A stretch of DNA of 64,000 nt from Nocardioides marmoribigeumensis (GCF_031458325.1 NZ_JAVDYG010000001.1:1612001-1676000); one strand, 5' to 3'; numbered from the stretch's first letter, positions 41,997-50,732 are shown. Translations and numbers: made by a program. The notes: a model not told the origin generated them from the sequence alone.

Positions 41997-42508
41997 CGGC
42001 CGGCCCCCTTCTTGGCGGGCTTCGCACCGGGCCGGGTGGCGGCGCAGTGCACGCGCAGCGCCTCAGGGCGGTCCTGGATCCTGACGGCGACGTCGTAGGC
42101 CCCCCGCGCCGGCGCCACGAGCCGGGTGCGGAGGCTGCGCGTGGCACCGGGGGCGATCTCGACGGCGGCGCGCCGCGCGAAGCGCTTCTGGCCCGCGAGG
42201 GCCGGGTCCGCGGCGACGGTGAAGCGCAGCGTCTCGGCGGCGGCGAGTTGGCTGACCACGCTGAAGCGCAGCAGCGGGCGGCGCGCGGCGCACAGCTGCA
42301 GCGGCGACCGGGTCAGCGCGAGCTCGACGAACGGCTGCTCCTGGCGCGTGGTCGAGAGCCTGATCTGCTCGTCGGACTGTCCGAGGACGACGACGAGCGA
42401 GGTCAGCAGGAGGGCCAGGCCGGTCACCGGCAGCGCACGCTGCCACCAGCGCGGAGCCGGCCGGCGGGTCGGCTCCTCGGGCGCGAGGGCATGACTCTCC
42501 CTGGGCAT
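41993..42508 (-). CDS. Single-pass membrane protein of unknown function
   Basis: A 171-residue protein: a polar N-terminus, one transmembrane helix (about residues 28-45), and a 120-residue external part with two Cys (LQLCAARR and RVHCAATR), then a Lys/Ala/Pro-rich tail. No family was recognised. ATG at 42508 follows GGAGGAG. The stop overlaps the start of the LPLAT gene by 4 bases, so it likely serves in the same pathway. An upstream frame to 42580 adds low-quality sequence and is rejected. Confidence 0.72.
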   Translation of the reverse strand: MPRESHALAPEEPTRRPAPRWWQRALPVTGLALLLTSLVVVLGQSDEQIRLSTTRQEQPFVELALTRSPLQLCAARRPLLRFSVVSQLAAAETLRFTVAADPALAGQKRFARRAAVEIAPGATRSLRTRLVAPARGAYDVAVRIQDRPEALRVHCAATRPGAKPAKKGAGR

Positions 42509-42619
42509 GCGGACTCCTCCGGGGTCGAACTTGAGGGGGCGGCCGTCTCTCTCCCCCTGGCCGCGAGGTTGCACTGTCAACGCGTCCGAGCAGACGAGGT
42601 TACGCAGGTCAGAGGGCCC

Positions 42620-43816
42620 CTAGGGGGCGAATGAGCGAAGGAACGACCGCACCCAGGCGTCGTACCTCGCGGGCCCCTGGTTCCACGACTCGACGTGACC
42701 GGCACCGGGGACGACGTGCAGCTCGACGTCCCGGGGCTCCAGCCGGGCCAGCCGCTGCGACGACCCCACCGGCACGTCGGGGTCGGACTCCCCGTGCATC
42801 ACCAGCACCGGCACCTTGACCCACGAGCGGTCCGCCACGTGGTCGACCGCGTCGAGGTCCTGGTCGGTGCGCATCTCGGCCAGGCGCAGGCCCCAGCTGG
42901 TGAGGACGTCCGGGGCCGGCAGCCCGACCAGCGGCAGCGTCGCGTCCGCCTCCTTGTGCTCGATCGCCTCGCGTACGTCGAGCAGGGGCGCGTCGAGCAC
43001 GACGGCCGCCACGCGGGCCGAGAGCGGGGAGCGCTCGAGGAAGCTCGCGATGATCGAGCCGCCCATGCTCGCGCCGAGCAGCACCACCCGCCGAGCGCCA
43101 CGCTTGTGCGCCAGGCGCACGGCGGACTCGAGGTCCGCCCACTCCGTCGCGCCGAGGTGGGCGGTGCCGCCGCCGTTCTCGGGGTCGGCGCGGTAGCCGA
43201 TGTCGAGCGAGGGCAGCCCCATCGCGACGGTGGTGCTCATCAGCCGGAACATCTCCGACCGCGCCGCACCGCGGCCGTGCACGAGGATCGCCCAGGTGTC
43301 GCCCCGGCCGGGCACGAACCACGCCGGCAGCCCGGTGGAGGGCCCGTCGACCACGACGGTCCGCACGTGCGGGAAGACGCGCCGCGCGTCGCGCGGGTAA
43401 CCCTCGCGCGTGAAGCGAGCGGTCTCCCCGCTCCTCGGCCGCGCTCCGCCCAGCACCCGCAGCATCCGGGTGGCGCGCTCGTCGTCGCCCTCGACCACCT
43501 TCGTCACCTGGCCCCAGCCGCGGCCCCAGTCCAGGCCCCACGCGCGGCCGGCCCGCAGCCAGGTGGGACCGCCGGGGACCTGCTTCAAGGTGACCGTGGA
43601 GCGGTCCGCGGCGACGATCTCGACGTAATCTTTCCAGAACTCGGCCGGCACGTGGATCGCGGTCTCCACGTCGTCGGAGACCCGCCAGACCTGCCGTGCA
43701 CCCAGGCCGACGCCCACCACGACCACGAGCGCCAGCACGGTGGCGAGCGGCCGCACGACACGTGCCGCCCACGGGCGAGGCTGCCGCCGACGTCCCCCTC
43801 GTCTAGCCCCCGCCAC
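42620..43816 (-). CDS. Alpha/beta-hydrolase, membrane anchored
   Basis: A 398-residue protein with one N-terminal helix (about residues 24-42) and an alpha/beta-hydrolase fold. Seen: HGRGAARSEMF near residue 178 (oxyanion region), nucleophile Ser in LLGASMGGS near 243, VMHGESDPDVP near 335 with the acid, and HVVPGAGHVESW near 367 with the His. Typical for secreted or surface esterases; could remove acyl groups from the polymer. The GTG start at 43816 is preceded by a very strong GGAGGAGGT and overlaps the glycosyltransferase stop by 14 bases. Confidence 0.8.
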   Translation of the reverse strand: MAGARRGGRRRQPRPWAARVVRPLATVLALVVVVGVGLGARQVWRVSDDVETAIHVPAEFWKDYVEIVAADRSTVTLKQVPGGPTWLRAGRAWGLDWGRGWGQVTKVVEGDDERATRMLRVLGGARPRSGETARFTREGYPRDARRVFPHVRTVVVDGPSTGLPAWFVPGRGDTWAILVHGRGAARSEMFRLMSTTVAMGLPSLDIGYRADPENGGGTAHLGATEWADLESAVRLAHKRGARRVVLLGASMGGSIIASFLERSPLSARVAAVVLDAPLLDVREAIEHKEADATLPLVGLPAPDVLTSWGLRLAEMRTDQDLDAVDHVADRSWVKVPVLVMHGESDPDVPVGSSQRLARLEPRDVELHVVPGAGHVESWNQGPARYDAWVRSFLRSFAP

Positions 43817-44945
43817 CGGCGACCTCCTCCAGGACGGCCTCGAGCACGTCGAGGTGAGCGTTCCAGGTCGGGATCGTCCGGGCCACCTCCTGGCCACGCG
43901 CACGCAGCGTGTCGAGCGCGACCGGGTCGCGGGCGAGGTCGGTGAGGAGGTCGCGCAGGGCGTCGGGGGTGACCTCCAGCTCCACCACGCCATCACCGAG
44001 GCCGAGCGCCCGCATCGCGGGGTCGGCGTTGACCACGACCGCCTCCCCGCACAGCAGCGCCTCCATCGGGGTCATCGGCCCCTCGCCGACGCTCGCGCAC
44101 ACGAAGACGTCGCACGCGCGGTAGGCGTCGGCGGTCACGTCGGGATCGAGCGCGCCGAGGTAGAGGCGGTGCTCGGACTCGGGCACGTCGGCGGGACGGT
44201 CGCCGCCGACGAAGACCAGCCGGTAGGCCTCACCGATCGCGCGCGAGACCACGTCGTACCCCTTCTTGGGCACGAAGCGGCCGACGTAGAGCACGAGCAC
44301 CTCGTCCTGCGGGAGGCCGAGGAGGCGGCGCAGCTCCTCCTTCTCGCCGGGGCGGGGCGGGCGGAAGCGCGTGCGCTCGACGCCGTTGCGCAGCACCTGC
44401 GTGCGGGTGCGGGGCAGCTTCGACAGGGTCCACTGCTCGATGACCGGGCTGATCGGGAGCACCCGGGCGGCGCCGGTGAGCACGAGGGTGCCGACGGTGC
44501 GCAGCACGAGCCACTGCACGAGGCGGACCACCCGCGAGGGGTGCTCGACCATGCCGACGTGCTGGGTGACGACGTACGGCGTGCGCGTGAGCCGGCACAG
44601 CAGCGCGGCCACCCACGAGGAGACGTAGAGCATGTCGTGCACGTGCACCACGTCGGCCCGGCGTACGGCGGCCCACGCGTGCCGCAGCAGCGATGGGCCG
44701 AAGATCGGGAACGGGATGCCGCGCCGCTCGAACCAGTTGGCCACCCGCATCCGGCGCACCACGACCCCGTCCTCGACGGTGCGACCCACCCGGCCGGGCG
44801 AGGCGCTGGTCAGGACCTCCACGCGGTGCCCCCGGGCCGCCAGACCGCTCGCCACGCGCTGCGCCACGACCTCGAGACCGCCCACGTGCGGGGGATAGAA
44901 GTGGGCAAACACCGCGATTCGAAGGCCACTCGGTCGGCTGTCCAA
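43803..44945 (-). CDS. Glycosyltransferase family 4
   Basis: A 380-residue GT-B enzyme. Seen: AVFAHFYPPHVGGLEVVAQR at residues 11-30, DVVHVHDMLYVSSW near 98, RNGVERTRFRPP near 186, YVGRFVPKKGYDVV near 219, and EGPMTPMEALLCGEAVVV near 288 with the EX7E motif. Very similar in layout to the enzyme at 46111-47277, which suggests duplication. The start TTG 44945 is chosen from the position of the first beta strand; no strong ribosome site. Divergent from the GT2 gene across 92 bases. Confidence 0.86.
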   Translation of the reverse strand: MDSRPSGLRIAVFAHFYPPHVGGLEVVAQRVASGLAARGHRVEVLTSASPGRVGRTVEDGVVVRRMRVANWFERRGIPFPIFGPSLLRHAWAAVRRADVVHVHDMLYVSSWVAALLCRLTRTPYVVTQHVGMVEHPSRVVRLVQWLVLRTVGTLVLTGAARVLPISPVIEQWTLSKLPRTRTQVLRNGVERTRFRPPRPGEKEELRRLLGLPQDEVLVLYVGRFVPKKGYDVVSRAIGEAYRLVFVGGDRPADVPESEHRLYLGALDPDVTADAYRACDVFVCASVGEGPMTPMEALLCGEAVVVNADPAMRALGLGDGVVELEVTPDALRDLLTDLARDPVALDTLRARGQEVARTIPTWNAHLDVLEAVLEEVAGGGG

Positions 44946-45022
44946 ATCTTTACTCTACTGGCGCGTAACGTCGGCCACATCGGGCTCGTTGCCCTCCCGA
45001 CACCACCAGACATGGGAGTGAC

Positions 45023-45027
45023 GGGGG
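45023..45027 (+). promoter_or_regulatory. G5 leader before the GT2 gene
   Basis: ACGGGGGTACTTGCGAC followed by ATG at 45038. Compare CACGGGGGGAACTTCAC before the gene starting at 23335 on the other strand: same G-run and CTT spacing, though the genes belong to different loci. Confidence 0.35.
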
Positions 45028-45037
45028 TACTTGCGAC

Positions 45038-46075
45038 ATGACGTTCACGCTACCGGAGCAGCACTCGCGCGGCAGGGGCTCGCAGATCCTCGGCTCCACC
45101 GACGCGCCGTCCGCGGCCCCCGCCCCGGAGGCCGACGAGCCGATCTGGGCCGGCTACCGCGTCGCCGCCATCGTGCCGTGCCACAACGAAGCGCTGAGCA
45201 TCGGCAAGGTGGTCCGCGACCTCAAGCGGCACGTGCCCGGCATGGTCGTCTACGTCTACGACAACTGCTCCACCGACGCGACCGCCGAGGTCGCCCGTGA
45301 GGCCGGCGCGGTCGTGCGCCACGAGTCGATGAAGGGCAAGGGCAACGTCGTGCGCCGCGCCTTCGCCGACATCGACGCCGACATCTACCTCATGGTCGAC
45401 GGCGACGACACCTACGACGCCGCGGCGGCCCCCGACATGATCCGCGCCCTCATCACCGGCCACCACGACCACGTGCTCGGCATGCGCGCCCCGGTCGAGG
45501 AGGGCGCCTACCGCCCCAACCACGAGCTGGGCAACCGGGTCCTCAACGCCGTCGTCGGCACGGTCTTCGGCACCAACGTCGGCGACATGCTCAGCGGCTA
45601 CCGCGTGTTCTCCCGCCGCTTCGTCAAGAGCTTCCCCGCGGTCTCGAAGGAGTTCGAGATCGAGACCGAGCTGACCGTCCACACCCTGTCGCTGCGCACC
45701 CCGACCGTCTCGCTGCCGGTCGGCTTCAAGGACCGCTGCGAGGGCAGCGAGAGCAAGCTGCGCACCTACCGCGACGGCTTCCGCATCCTCAAGCTCATCG
45801 CCGACCTCGCCCGCCACGAGCGCCCGCTGGCGTTCTACGGCGTGCTCGCCTCGATCAGCCTGGTGCTCTCGATCGTGTTCGCGGTGCCGGTCCTCGCGAC
45901 GTACTTCGACACCGGCATGGTGCCGCGCCTGCCCACGCTGGCCGTCTCGATCGGCCTCGGCGTCATCGCCTGCCTGGAGATGACCGCCGCGCTGATCCTC
46001 GACGGGATCCGCAAGACCCGCCACGAGCTGAGCCGGCTGTCCTATCTTCAGCACCGGGCGGTCAACCCCGTCTGA
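45038..46075 (+). CDS. Glycosyltransferase family 2 with C-terminal membrane helices
   Basis: A 345-residue GT-A enzyme of the DPM1/GtrB-like group. Seen: AIVPCHNEALSIGKVV at residues 44-59, DNCSTDATAEVAREAG near 76, MVDGDDTYDA near 127 (DxD), SGYRVFSRRF near 187, then two transmembrane helices near residues 272-295 and 305-325. Likely makes a polyprenyl-phosphate-linked sugar or extends a lipid-linked chain. ATG at 45038. The GT4 gene follows after 35 bases and is probably co-transcribed. Confidence 0.88.
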   Translation: MTFTLPEQHSRGRGSQILGSTDAPSAAPAPEADEPIWAGYRVAAIVPCHNEALSIGKVVRDLKRHVPGMVVYVYDNCSTDATAEVAREAGAVVRHESMKGKGNVVRRAFADIDADIYLMVDGDDTYDAAAAPDMIRALITGHHDHVLGMRAPVEEGAYRPNHELGNRVLNAVVGTVFGTNVGDMLSGYRVFSRRFVKSFPAVSKEFEIETELTVHTLSLRTPTVSLPVGFKDRCEGSESKLRTYRDGFRILKLIADLARHERPLAFYGVLASISLVLSIVFAVPVLATYFDTGMVPRLPTLAVSIGLGVIACLEMTAALILDGIRKTRHELSRLSYLQHRAVNPV

Positions 46076-46110
46076 GGGGCCACTCCCCTCCCGGCCAGGA
46101 GGGAGCCCGG

Positions 46111-47277
46111 GTGTCCGCACCGATCCGCGTCGCGCTCGTGACGCCGTACTTCCCGCCCAGCGTGGGAGGCCTCGAGCGCTACACCCACCGCGAGGCGCTG
46201 GCCCTGCGCGACGACCCGGACTTCGAGGTCGTCGTCGTCACCACCGGCACCTCGCGGCGCACGTCCGTCGCGGAGGAGGACGGCGTCACCGTCGTCCGGC
46301 TCGCCCCGTGGCTCAAGGTGTCCAACAGCCCGGTCAACGGCTGGTGGCCCGTGCAGCTGCGCCGCCTGCTCGCCCACCACCGCATCGACCTCGTGCACGC
46401 CCACGCGCCGACGCCCTACCTCGCCGACGTCGCGGCGTACGTCGCCGGGCGCCGCCCGGTCGTCCTCACCTACCACTCCGGGTCGATGGTCAAGGGCGTC
46501 GGCGGGGCGGTCGACGCCCTGCTGACGACCTACGAACGTGCCGTCCTGCCGCGCGTGATGAGGCGCGCCGACCGGCTGGTCTCGGTCTCACCGGTGGCGT
46601 CCACCGAGGCGACGGGCCGAGCCGTCGTGGTCCCGCCGGGCGTCGACTCCGACGTGTTCGTGCCCGGGGGCCCGCCGGCCGGCCAGGACGTCGTCTACGT
46701 CGGCCGCCTCCAGCGCACCTCGCGCTGGAAAGGCGTGGAGACGCTGCTCGAGGCCCTCGCCCGGCTCTCCTCCCCCGAGGCCCGGCTCGTGCTCGTCGGC
46801 GACGGCGACGACGTGCCGTGGCTGCGCTCGCGCGCCACGGACCTCGGCATCGCCGACCGCGTGGTGTGGCGCGGGAGCCTGCACGGCGACGACCTCGTGC
46901 ACGCCTACCAGGATGCGGCCGTCGTCGTGCTGCCCTCGCTCACCGAGTCGGAGTCGTTCGGGATGACGCTGATCGAGGCGATGTCGTGCGGACGGCCGGT
47001 CGTGGGCAGCGCCGTCGGCGGCATCCCCTACGTCGTGCGTGACGGCGTCGACGGGCTGCTCGTGCCGCCCGGCGACGCCACCGCCCTCGCGGCCGCCCTC
47101 GACCGCCTGCTGTCCTCGCCGTCGGAGCGGATCCGCCTCGGCGACGCCGGCCGCGCGGCCGCGGTCGAGCGGTGGGACTGGCGCCACAGCCTCGCCGGGA
47201 CCCTCGGGGTGCTCCGGGACGCCGCGACCGCGCGCCCCCCGCAGGAGGGGACGCACGGCCGGTCTGTGCTGCGGTAG
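46111..47277 (+). CDS. Glycosyltransferase family 4
   Basis: A 388-residue GT-B enzyme. Seen: ALVTPYFPPSVGGLERYTHR at residues 8-27, DLVHAHAPTPYLADVA near 93, VVPPGVDSDVFVPG near 170, YVGRLQRTSRWKGVETL near 195, and ESESFGMTLIEAMSCGRPVV near 276-295 with the EX7E motif. Start GTG 46111 follows CCAGGAGGGAG. Paralog of the enzyme at 43803-44945. It ends one base before the convergent glycosidase gene, leaving no room for an intergenic terminator. Confidence 0.88.
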   Translation: MSAPIRVALVTPYFPPSVGGLERYTHREALALRDDPDFEVVVVTTGTSRRTSVAEEDGVTVVRLAPWLKVSNSPVNGWWPVQLRRLLAHHRIDLVHAHAPTPYLADVAAYVAGRRPVVLTYHSGSMVKGVGGAVDALLTTYERAVLPRVMRRADRLVSVSPVASTEATGRAVVVPPGVDSDVFVPGGPPAGQDVVYVGRLQRTSRWKGVETLLEALARLSSPEARLVLVGDGDDVPWLRSRATDLGIADRVVWRGSLHGDDLVHAYQDAAVVVLPSLTESESFGMTLIEAMSCGRPVVGSAVGGIPYVVRDGVDGLLVPPGDATALAAALDRLLSSPSERIRLGDAGRAAAVERWDWRHSLAGTLGVLRDAATARPPQEGTHGRSVLR

Positions 47278-47278
47278 G

Positions 47279-48703
47279 TCAGCTCGCCTTGGCGGCGGCC
47301 ACCGCGTTGCGGAAGGCCTGCCACGACGGCTTCGGGGTGCCGTCCAGGTGCCGCAGACCGAAGGAGGCCTCCTTGCGCGTGCTCGCCGCGAGGTCCTGGT
47401 TGGTGTACCAGAAGAACGACTGCACGTAGGGGTCGGCGTCGGCCTTCGCGACCGCGTCCTTGGCGATGGAGGCCTGCCAGGCCTCGGTCACGTGGTCGGT
47501 CGTGGCGGTCGTCGTGGCCCAGGTCCCGTCCCCGGCCATCCCGTCACCGTCGGTCGGGGCGCCGTACTCCGTCACCCAGATCGGCATGGTGCCGAGGCCG
47601 AAGGCGCCGAGGACGGTGCGCAGCGACGTGGGGGTCGCGCTCATCTTGCTCCACGCCGACCAGGTCGCGTAGTAGCTCGCCAGGTAGGGGTAGGTGTAGG
47701 GGTGGTAGCTCACCGCGTCCGCGCTGGTGCAGGCGCCGGTGAGGCAGACCGCGTTGAGGAACTCGCGCGGCCCGATCGACGGGGCGGAGTTCTCCAGGGC
47801 GGCCAGGCCGCCGACCAGGACCGTCGCCTGCGGGTCGGCCTTCTTGATCGCCGCCGAGGTCGTGGTCAGCAGCGTCGCGTAGCGCACCGGGTCCGGGGTG
47901 GGCCAGAACTGGTTGAGGTTGGGCTCGTTCCAGACCTCCCACGTGGTGACGCCGTACGACGAGTAGCGCGCGACCGCGGCGCTCGCGAACGCGGCGAACT
48001 GGGCGGGGTCGCGCGGCGGGCACGAGAACCGGGTGCAGTCGGCGTCGCGGGCCCAGGCCGGGGTGTAGGCCAGGATCGGCAGCACCTTGAGCCCGCGGGC
48101 CTTCGCGGCGAGCACGACGCGGTCGAAGCCGCCCCAGCTCCAGCTGGTCGGCCCGCCGCCCTGCACGGTGGTCCACGACAGGTCGGCGCGGATCCACCCG
48201 AGGCCCAGCGCGGTGGCGTCGTCGAGGGTCGCGTCCAGGTCGGCCTGGCTCATGCGGCTCAGCCGCTCGCCGTACGACATGCCGAAGCGGGGGGCGGTGC
48301 CGGTGGTGGCCGTCGCAGGCGCCGTGCTCGTGGCGGGCGCCGTGCTCGTCGTGGGCGCCGTGCTCGTGGCGGGCGCCGTGCTCGTCGTCGCGCTGGTCGT
48401 GCTGGTCGGCGCGGGCTCCGTGGTGGTCGTGGTCGGCGAGGAGATCGTCGTCGTCGTGGTGGCGACCGTCGTGGTGGAGGCGGTCGGCGAGCTGGTGGCC
48501 GTGCTGGTCGGCGTGCTCGTGCTGGTGCTGGTCGACGCGGTGGGGCTCGCGCTGATCGTGGTCGTGGTCGTGGTGGCCGACGGCTTCTTGGCGCCCTTGG
48601 CCGCGGAGGCCGCGGACATGGAGAGCCCGGCGACGATCGTGGCGAGCAGGACGGCGAGGCCGAGGAACGCTGCAAGGGCAGCGCGGAGCGAGGTGGATCG
48701 CAT
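47279..48703 (-). CDS. Secreted PslG-like glycosidase with Ser/Thr-rich linker (paralog 2)
   Basis: A 474-residue exported glycosidase. Residues 1-34 are a signal peptide, 42-137 a Ser/Thr/Ala/Pro linker with four TSTAPA-type 6-residue repeats (18-bp DNA repeats near 48300-48380), and 139-474 the TIM barrel. Seen: GMSYGERLSRMS at 141-152, acid/base Glu260 in WNEPN and nucleophile Glu379 in VTEYGAP. Closely related to the next gene, less so to the one at 31948. ATG 48703 after GGGGGAAGGGAA. The linker resembles O-mannosylated regions in actinobacterial secreted enzymes; that is inference. Confidence 0.88.
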   Translation of the reverse strand: MRSTSLRAALAAFLGLAVLLATIVAGLSMSAASAAKGAKKPSATTTTTTISASPTASTSTSTSTPTSTATSSPTASTTTVATTTTTISSPTTTTTEPAPTSTTSATTSTAPATSTAPTTSTAPATSTAPATATTGTAPRFGMSYGERLSRMSQADLDATLDDATALGLGWIRADLSWTTVQGGGPTSWSWGGFDRVVLAAKARGLKVLPILAYTPAWARDADCTRFSCPPRDPAQFAAFASAAVARYSSYGVTTWEVWNEPNLNQFWPTPDPVRYATLLTTTSAAIKKADPQATVLVGGLAALENSAPSIGPREFLNAVCLTGACTSADAVSYHPYTYPYLASYYATWSAWSKMSATPTSLRTVLGAFGLGTMPIWVTEYGAPTDGDGMAGDGTWATTTATTDHVTEAWQASIAKDAVAKADADPYVQSFFWYTNQDLAASTRKEASFGLRHLDGTPKPSWQAFRNAVAAAKAS

Positions 48704-48880
48704 GGTGGTGGGTTCCCTTCCCCCGATGGGTAAGTGAAAGGTAAAGGGCAAATCCGGCTATCCCGGTCGTTCTGGGACTCGGTCAGGACACGGCCGACGG
48801 GACTGGTGGCCAAGGTCCCGGCGGCCCCAGGACGGGCGTCCGGGGGTGCCTGTCCGATCGGTGGAGCCCAGGCCCCCGGG

Positions 48881-50023
48881 TCAGCCCCGCGAGGCCACCG
48901 GAGCCGCCGCGACCGCGGTCCGCCAGGCCAGCCAGGCCGGCTTGCGGCTGCCGTCGAGGCGGCGCAGGCCGAAGGACGACTCGCGCAGGCTGGTGTCCGC
49001 CAGGTCGCGGTCGGTGTACCAGAACAGCGCGGTCACGTCGGCGTTGCGGACCGCCTGCGTCACCACGTCGGTGGCGACGATCGCCTGGTAGGCCTCGCTC
49101 ACGTGGTCGGTGCCCGGCAGGACCTGCGTGCCGTCGGTGCCGAGTCCCAGGCCCTTGGTCGGCGCGCCGTACTCGGTCACCCACACGCGCTTGTGGCGGT
49201 AGCCCCACCGGTTGAGGATGCTGCGCAGCGACCACGAGGTGTGGTTGATCTTGCTCCACGCCGAGGTCGACGAGTCCTGCCCGGCGAGGTAGGGGTAGGT
49301 GTAGGGGTGGTAGCTCACCGCGCTCATCGACCCGCACCCGCGGGCCTTGCAGACCGCGGTGAGGAACTGGCGGGGACCGATCGACGGCGGACGGTTCTCC
49401 AGCGCCGACAGGCCACCGAGCAGCACGACCGCCCTGGGGTCGACCGACCGGATGCCGCGGAACGTCACGCGCAGCAGGGTCGCGTAGCGCTGCGGGTCCG
49501 GCGACGGCCAGAAGATCGAGAGGTTGGGCTCGTTCCAGACCTCCCAGTGGTGGACGCCGCGCGACTTGTAGCGCTGCACCGCCGCCTTGGCGAAGGTCGC
49601 GAACCGGCCCGCGCGGTGCGGCGGGCACGAGAACCGCACGCAGCCGGCGTCCCGGGCCCAGGCCGGGGTCCAGGTGAGGATCGGGAGCACGCGCAGGCCG
49701 CGGGCCCGGGCGCCCTTGACCACGCGGTCGGTGCCGGACCAGTCGTACGACGACGGGCCGGCGGCCTGGATCGTGGTCCAGGAGAAGTCCATCCGGATCC
49801 AGCGGATGCCGAGCCGCTGGGCGTCGTCGAGGGTCGCGTCGAGCCGCTTCTGGCTCATCCGGCTCAGCCGCTCGCCGTACGAGACGCCGAAGACGGTGGC
49901 CGGCTTGGTGGTGGCCCGAGACCGCGTGGTGGGTGCGGCGGTGGCCGAGGTGGACAGCACGAGAAGGCTGACCACCAGGCTGCCGAGCACTGCCGCCAGG
50001 ACGGCGCGCAGCACAGGCTTCAT
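48881..50023 (-). CDS. Secreted PslG-like glycosidase (paralog 3)
   Basis: A 380-residue exported glycosidase. Signal peptide at about residues 1-30, short basic linker, then the TIM barrel. Seen: GVSYGERLSRMS at 46-57, acid/base Glu165 in WNEPN, nucleophile Glu284 in VTEYGAP, and four Cys in the same places as in paralog 2 (for example FSCPP). ATG 50023 after CGGGGGAGGGAG; the immediately preceding TTG is a possible alternative start. Probably a tandem duplicate of the gene at 47279, which retained the core but not the long linker. Confidence 0.87.
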   Translation of the reverse strand: MKPVLRAVLAAVLGSLVVSLLVLSTSATAAPTTRSRATTKPATVFGVSYGERLSRMSQKRLDATLDDAQRLGIRWIRMDFSWTTIQAAGPSSYDWSGTDRVVKGARARGLRVLPILTWTPAWARDAGCVRFSCPPHRAGRFATFAKAAVQRYKSRGVHHWEVWNEPNLSIFWPSPDPQRYATLLRVTFRGIRSVDPRAVVLLGGLSALENRPPSIGPRQFLTAVCKARGCGSMSAVSYHPYTYPYLAGQDSSTSAWSKINHTSWSLRSILNRWGYRHKRVWVTEYGAPTKGLGLGTDGTQVLPGTDHVSEAYQAIVATDVVTQAVRNADVTALFWYTDRDLADTSLRESSFGLRRLDGSRKPAWLAWRTAVAAAPVASRG

Positions 50024-50101
50024 CAAGGTCTCCCTCCCCCGACGGATTGCCCTCGACGCTAGCGGCCCGACGCCCGGTCTGTCCGGGTTTCGGGACTTTC
50101 C

Positions 50102-50596
50102 TCAGAGGCGGACGAGCTTGCCCCACAGGTGGGGCTGGAGCTCCTGGCCGACCGCGGCCATGTCCATCGCGAACCACAGGTCGCCCTCGACCAGGCCGTA
50201 CATCCGCTGCCCGGCGGTGACCTCCTTGGCCGTGCCGGCGCGCATCACCGCGTCGGTGGTCAGGTGCAGGCGGGCGCCGTCGACCTTGCCGTGCCACAGC
50301 TCGCTGATGCCGATGTTGTGGGTGAGCAGCCACTCCACCTCGCCGCCCTCGTGGCAGCGCAGGAAGCCGGTCTCCTGGGCGGCGTCGCGGACCTTGTTGC
50401 CCTCGGCGTCGGTGACCCACGAGCGGGCCATGTAGTGGAAGAAGGGCCGGCCGTCCTGCTGGAAGATCAGCTCCTGGCCCCAGGTGAACTTGTCGATCGT
50501 GGGGTAGTCGCCCTCGCCGTTGCCGCGCCAGCCGCCCAGCAGCCAGGCCAGGGGCGCGCAGTTGGGGTGGATGTTCTCGGGGATCTCGAAGGGCAC
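50102..50596 (-). CDS. Nitrobindin/THAP4-like heme-binding beta-barrel protein
   Basis: A 164-residue protein of the actinobacterial nitrobindin (FABP-like) family, a ten-stranded barrel binding heme and acting on peroxynitrite or NO in known members. Seen: LAWLLGGWRGNGEGDYP near residues 13-29 (family GxWxGxG core), FMHY-like FFHYMARSW near 50, and a His in LLTHNIGISELWHG near 85-98. GTG start at 50596 begins PFEIPENIHPN, the typical N-terminus; the longer open frame upstream is rejected. A 34-codon membrane-protein frame precedes it. Confidence 0.85.
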   Translation of the reverse strand: MPFEIPENIHPNCAPLAWLLGGWRGNGEGDYPTIDKFTWGQELIFQQDGRPFFHYMARSWVTDAEGNKVRDAAQETGFLRCHEGGEVEWLLTHNIGISELWHGKVDGARLHLTTDAVMRAGTAKEVTAGQRMYGLVEGDLWFAMDMAAVGQELQPHLWGKLVRL

Positions 50597-50627
50597 GCGG
50601 TTCTGTCTCTCGTTTGCTCGGGGCCGG

Positions 50628-50732
50628 TCAGCGGTCGTGCTGGCTGTCGACGGCCTTGCGGAGGAGGTAGAGCGCCACGACGCCACCCAGCAGGAGCAGG
50701 ATGACCATGAGGGCGACGAGGACGGGCTCCAT
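50628..50732 (-). CDS. Small single-pass membrane protein (34 residues)
   Basis: A short frame MEPVLVALMVILLLLGGVVA followed by LYLLRKAVDSQHDR: one hydrophobic helix of about 20 residues, then a short basic/polar tail. Located 31 bases before the nitrobindin gene on the same strand. The helix-plus-basic-tail pattern and gene order favour a real small protein, but no ribosome site is obvious and no family was recognised. Confidence 0.5.
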   Translation of the reverse strand: MEPVLVALMVILLLLGGVVALYLLRKAVDSQHDR

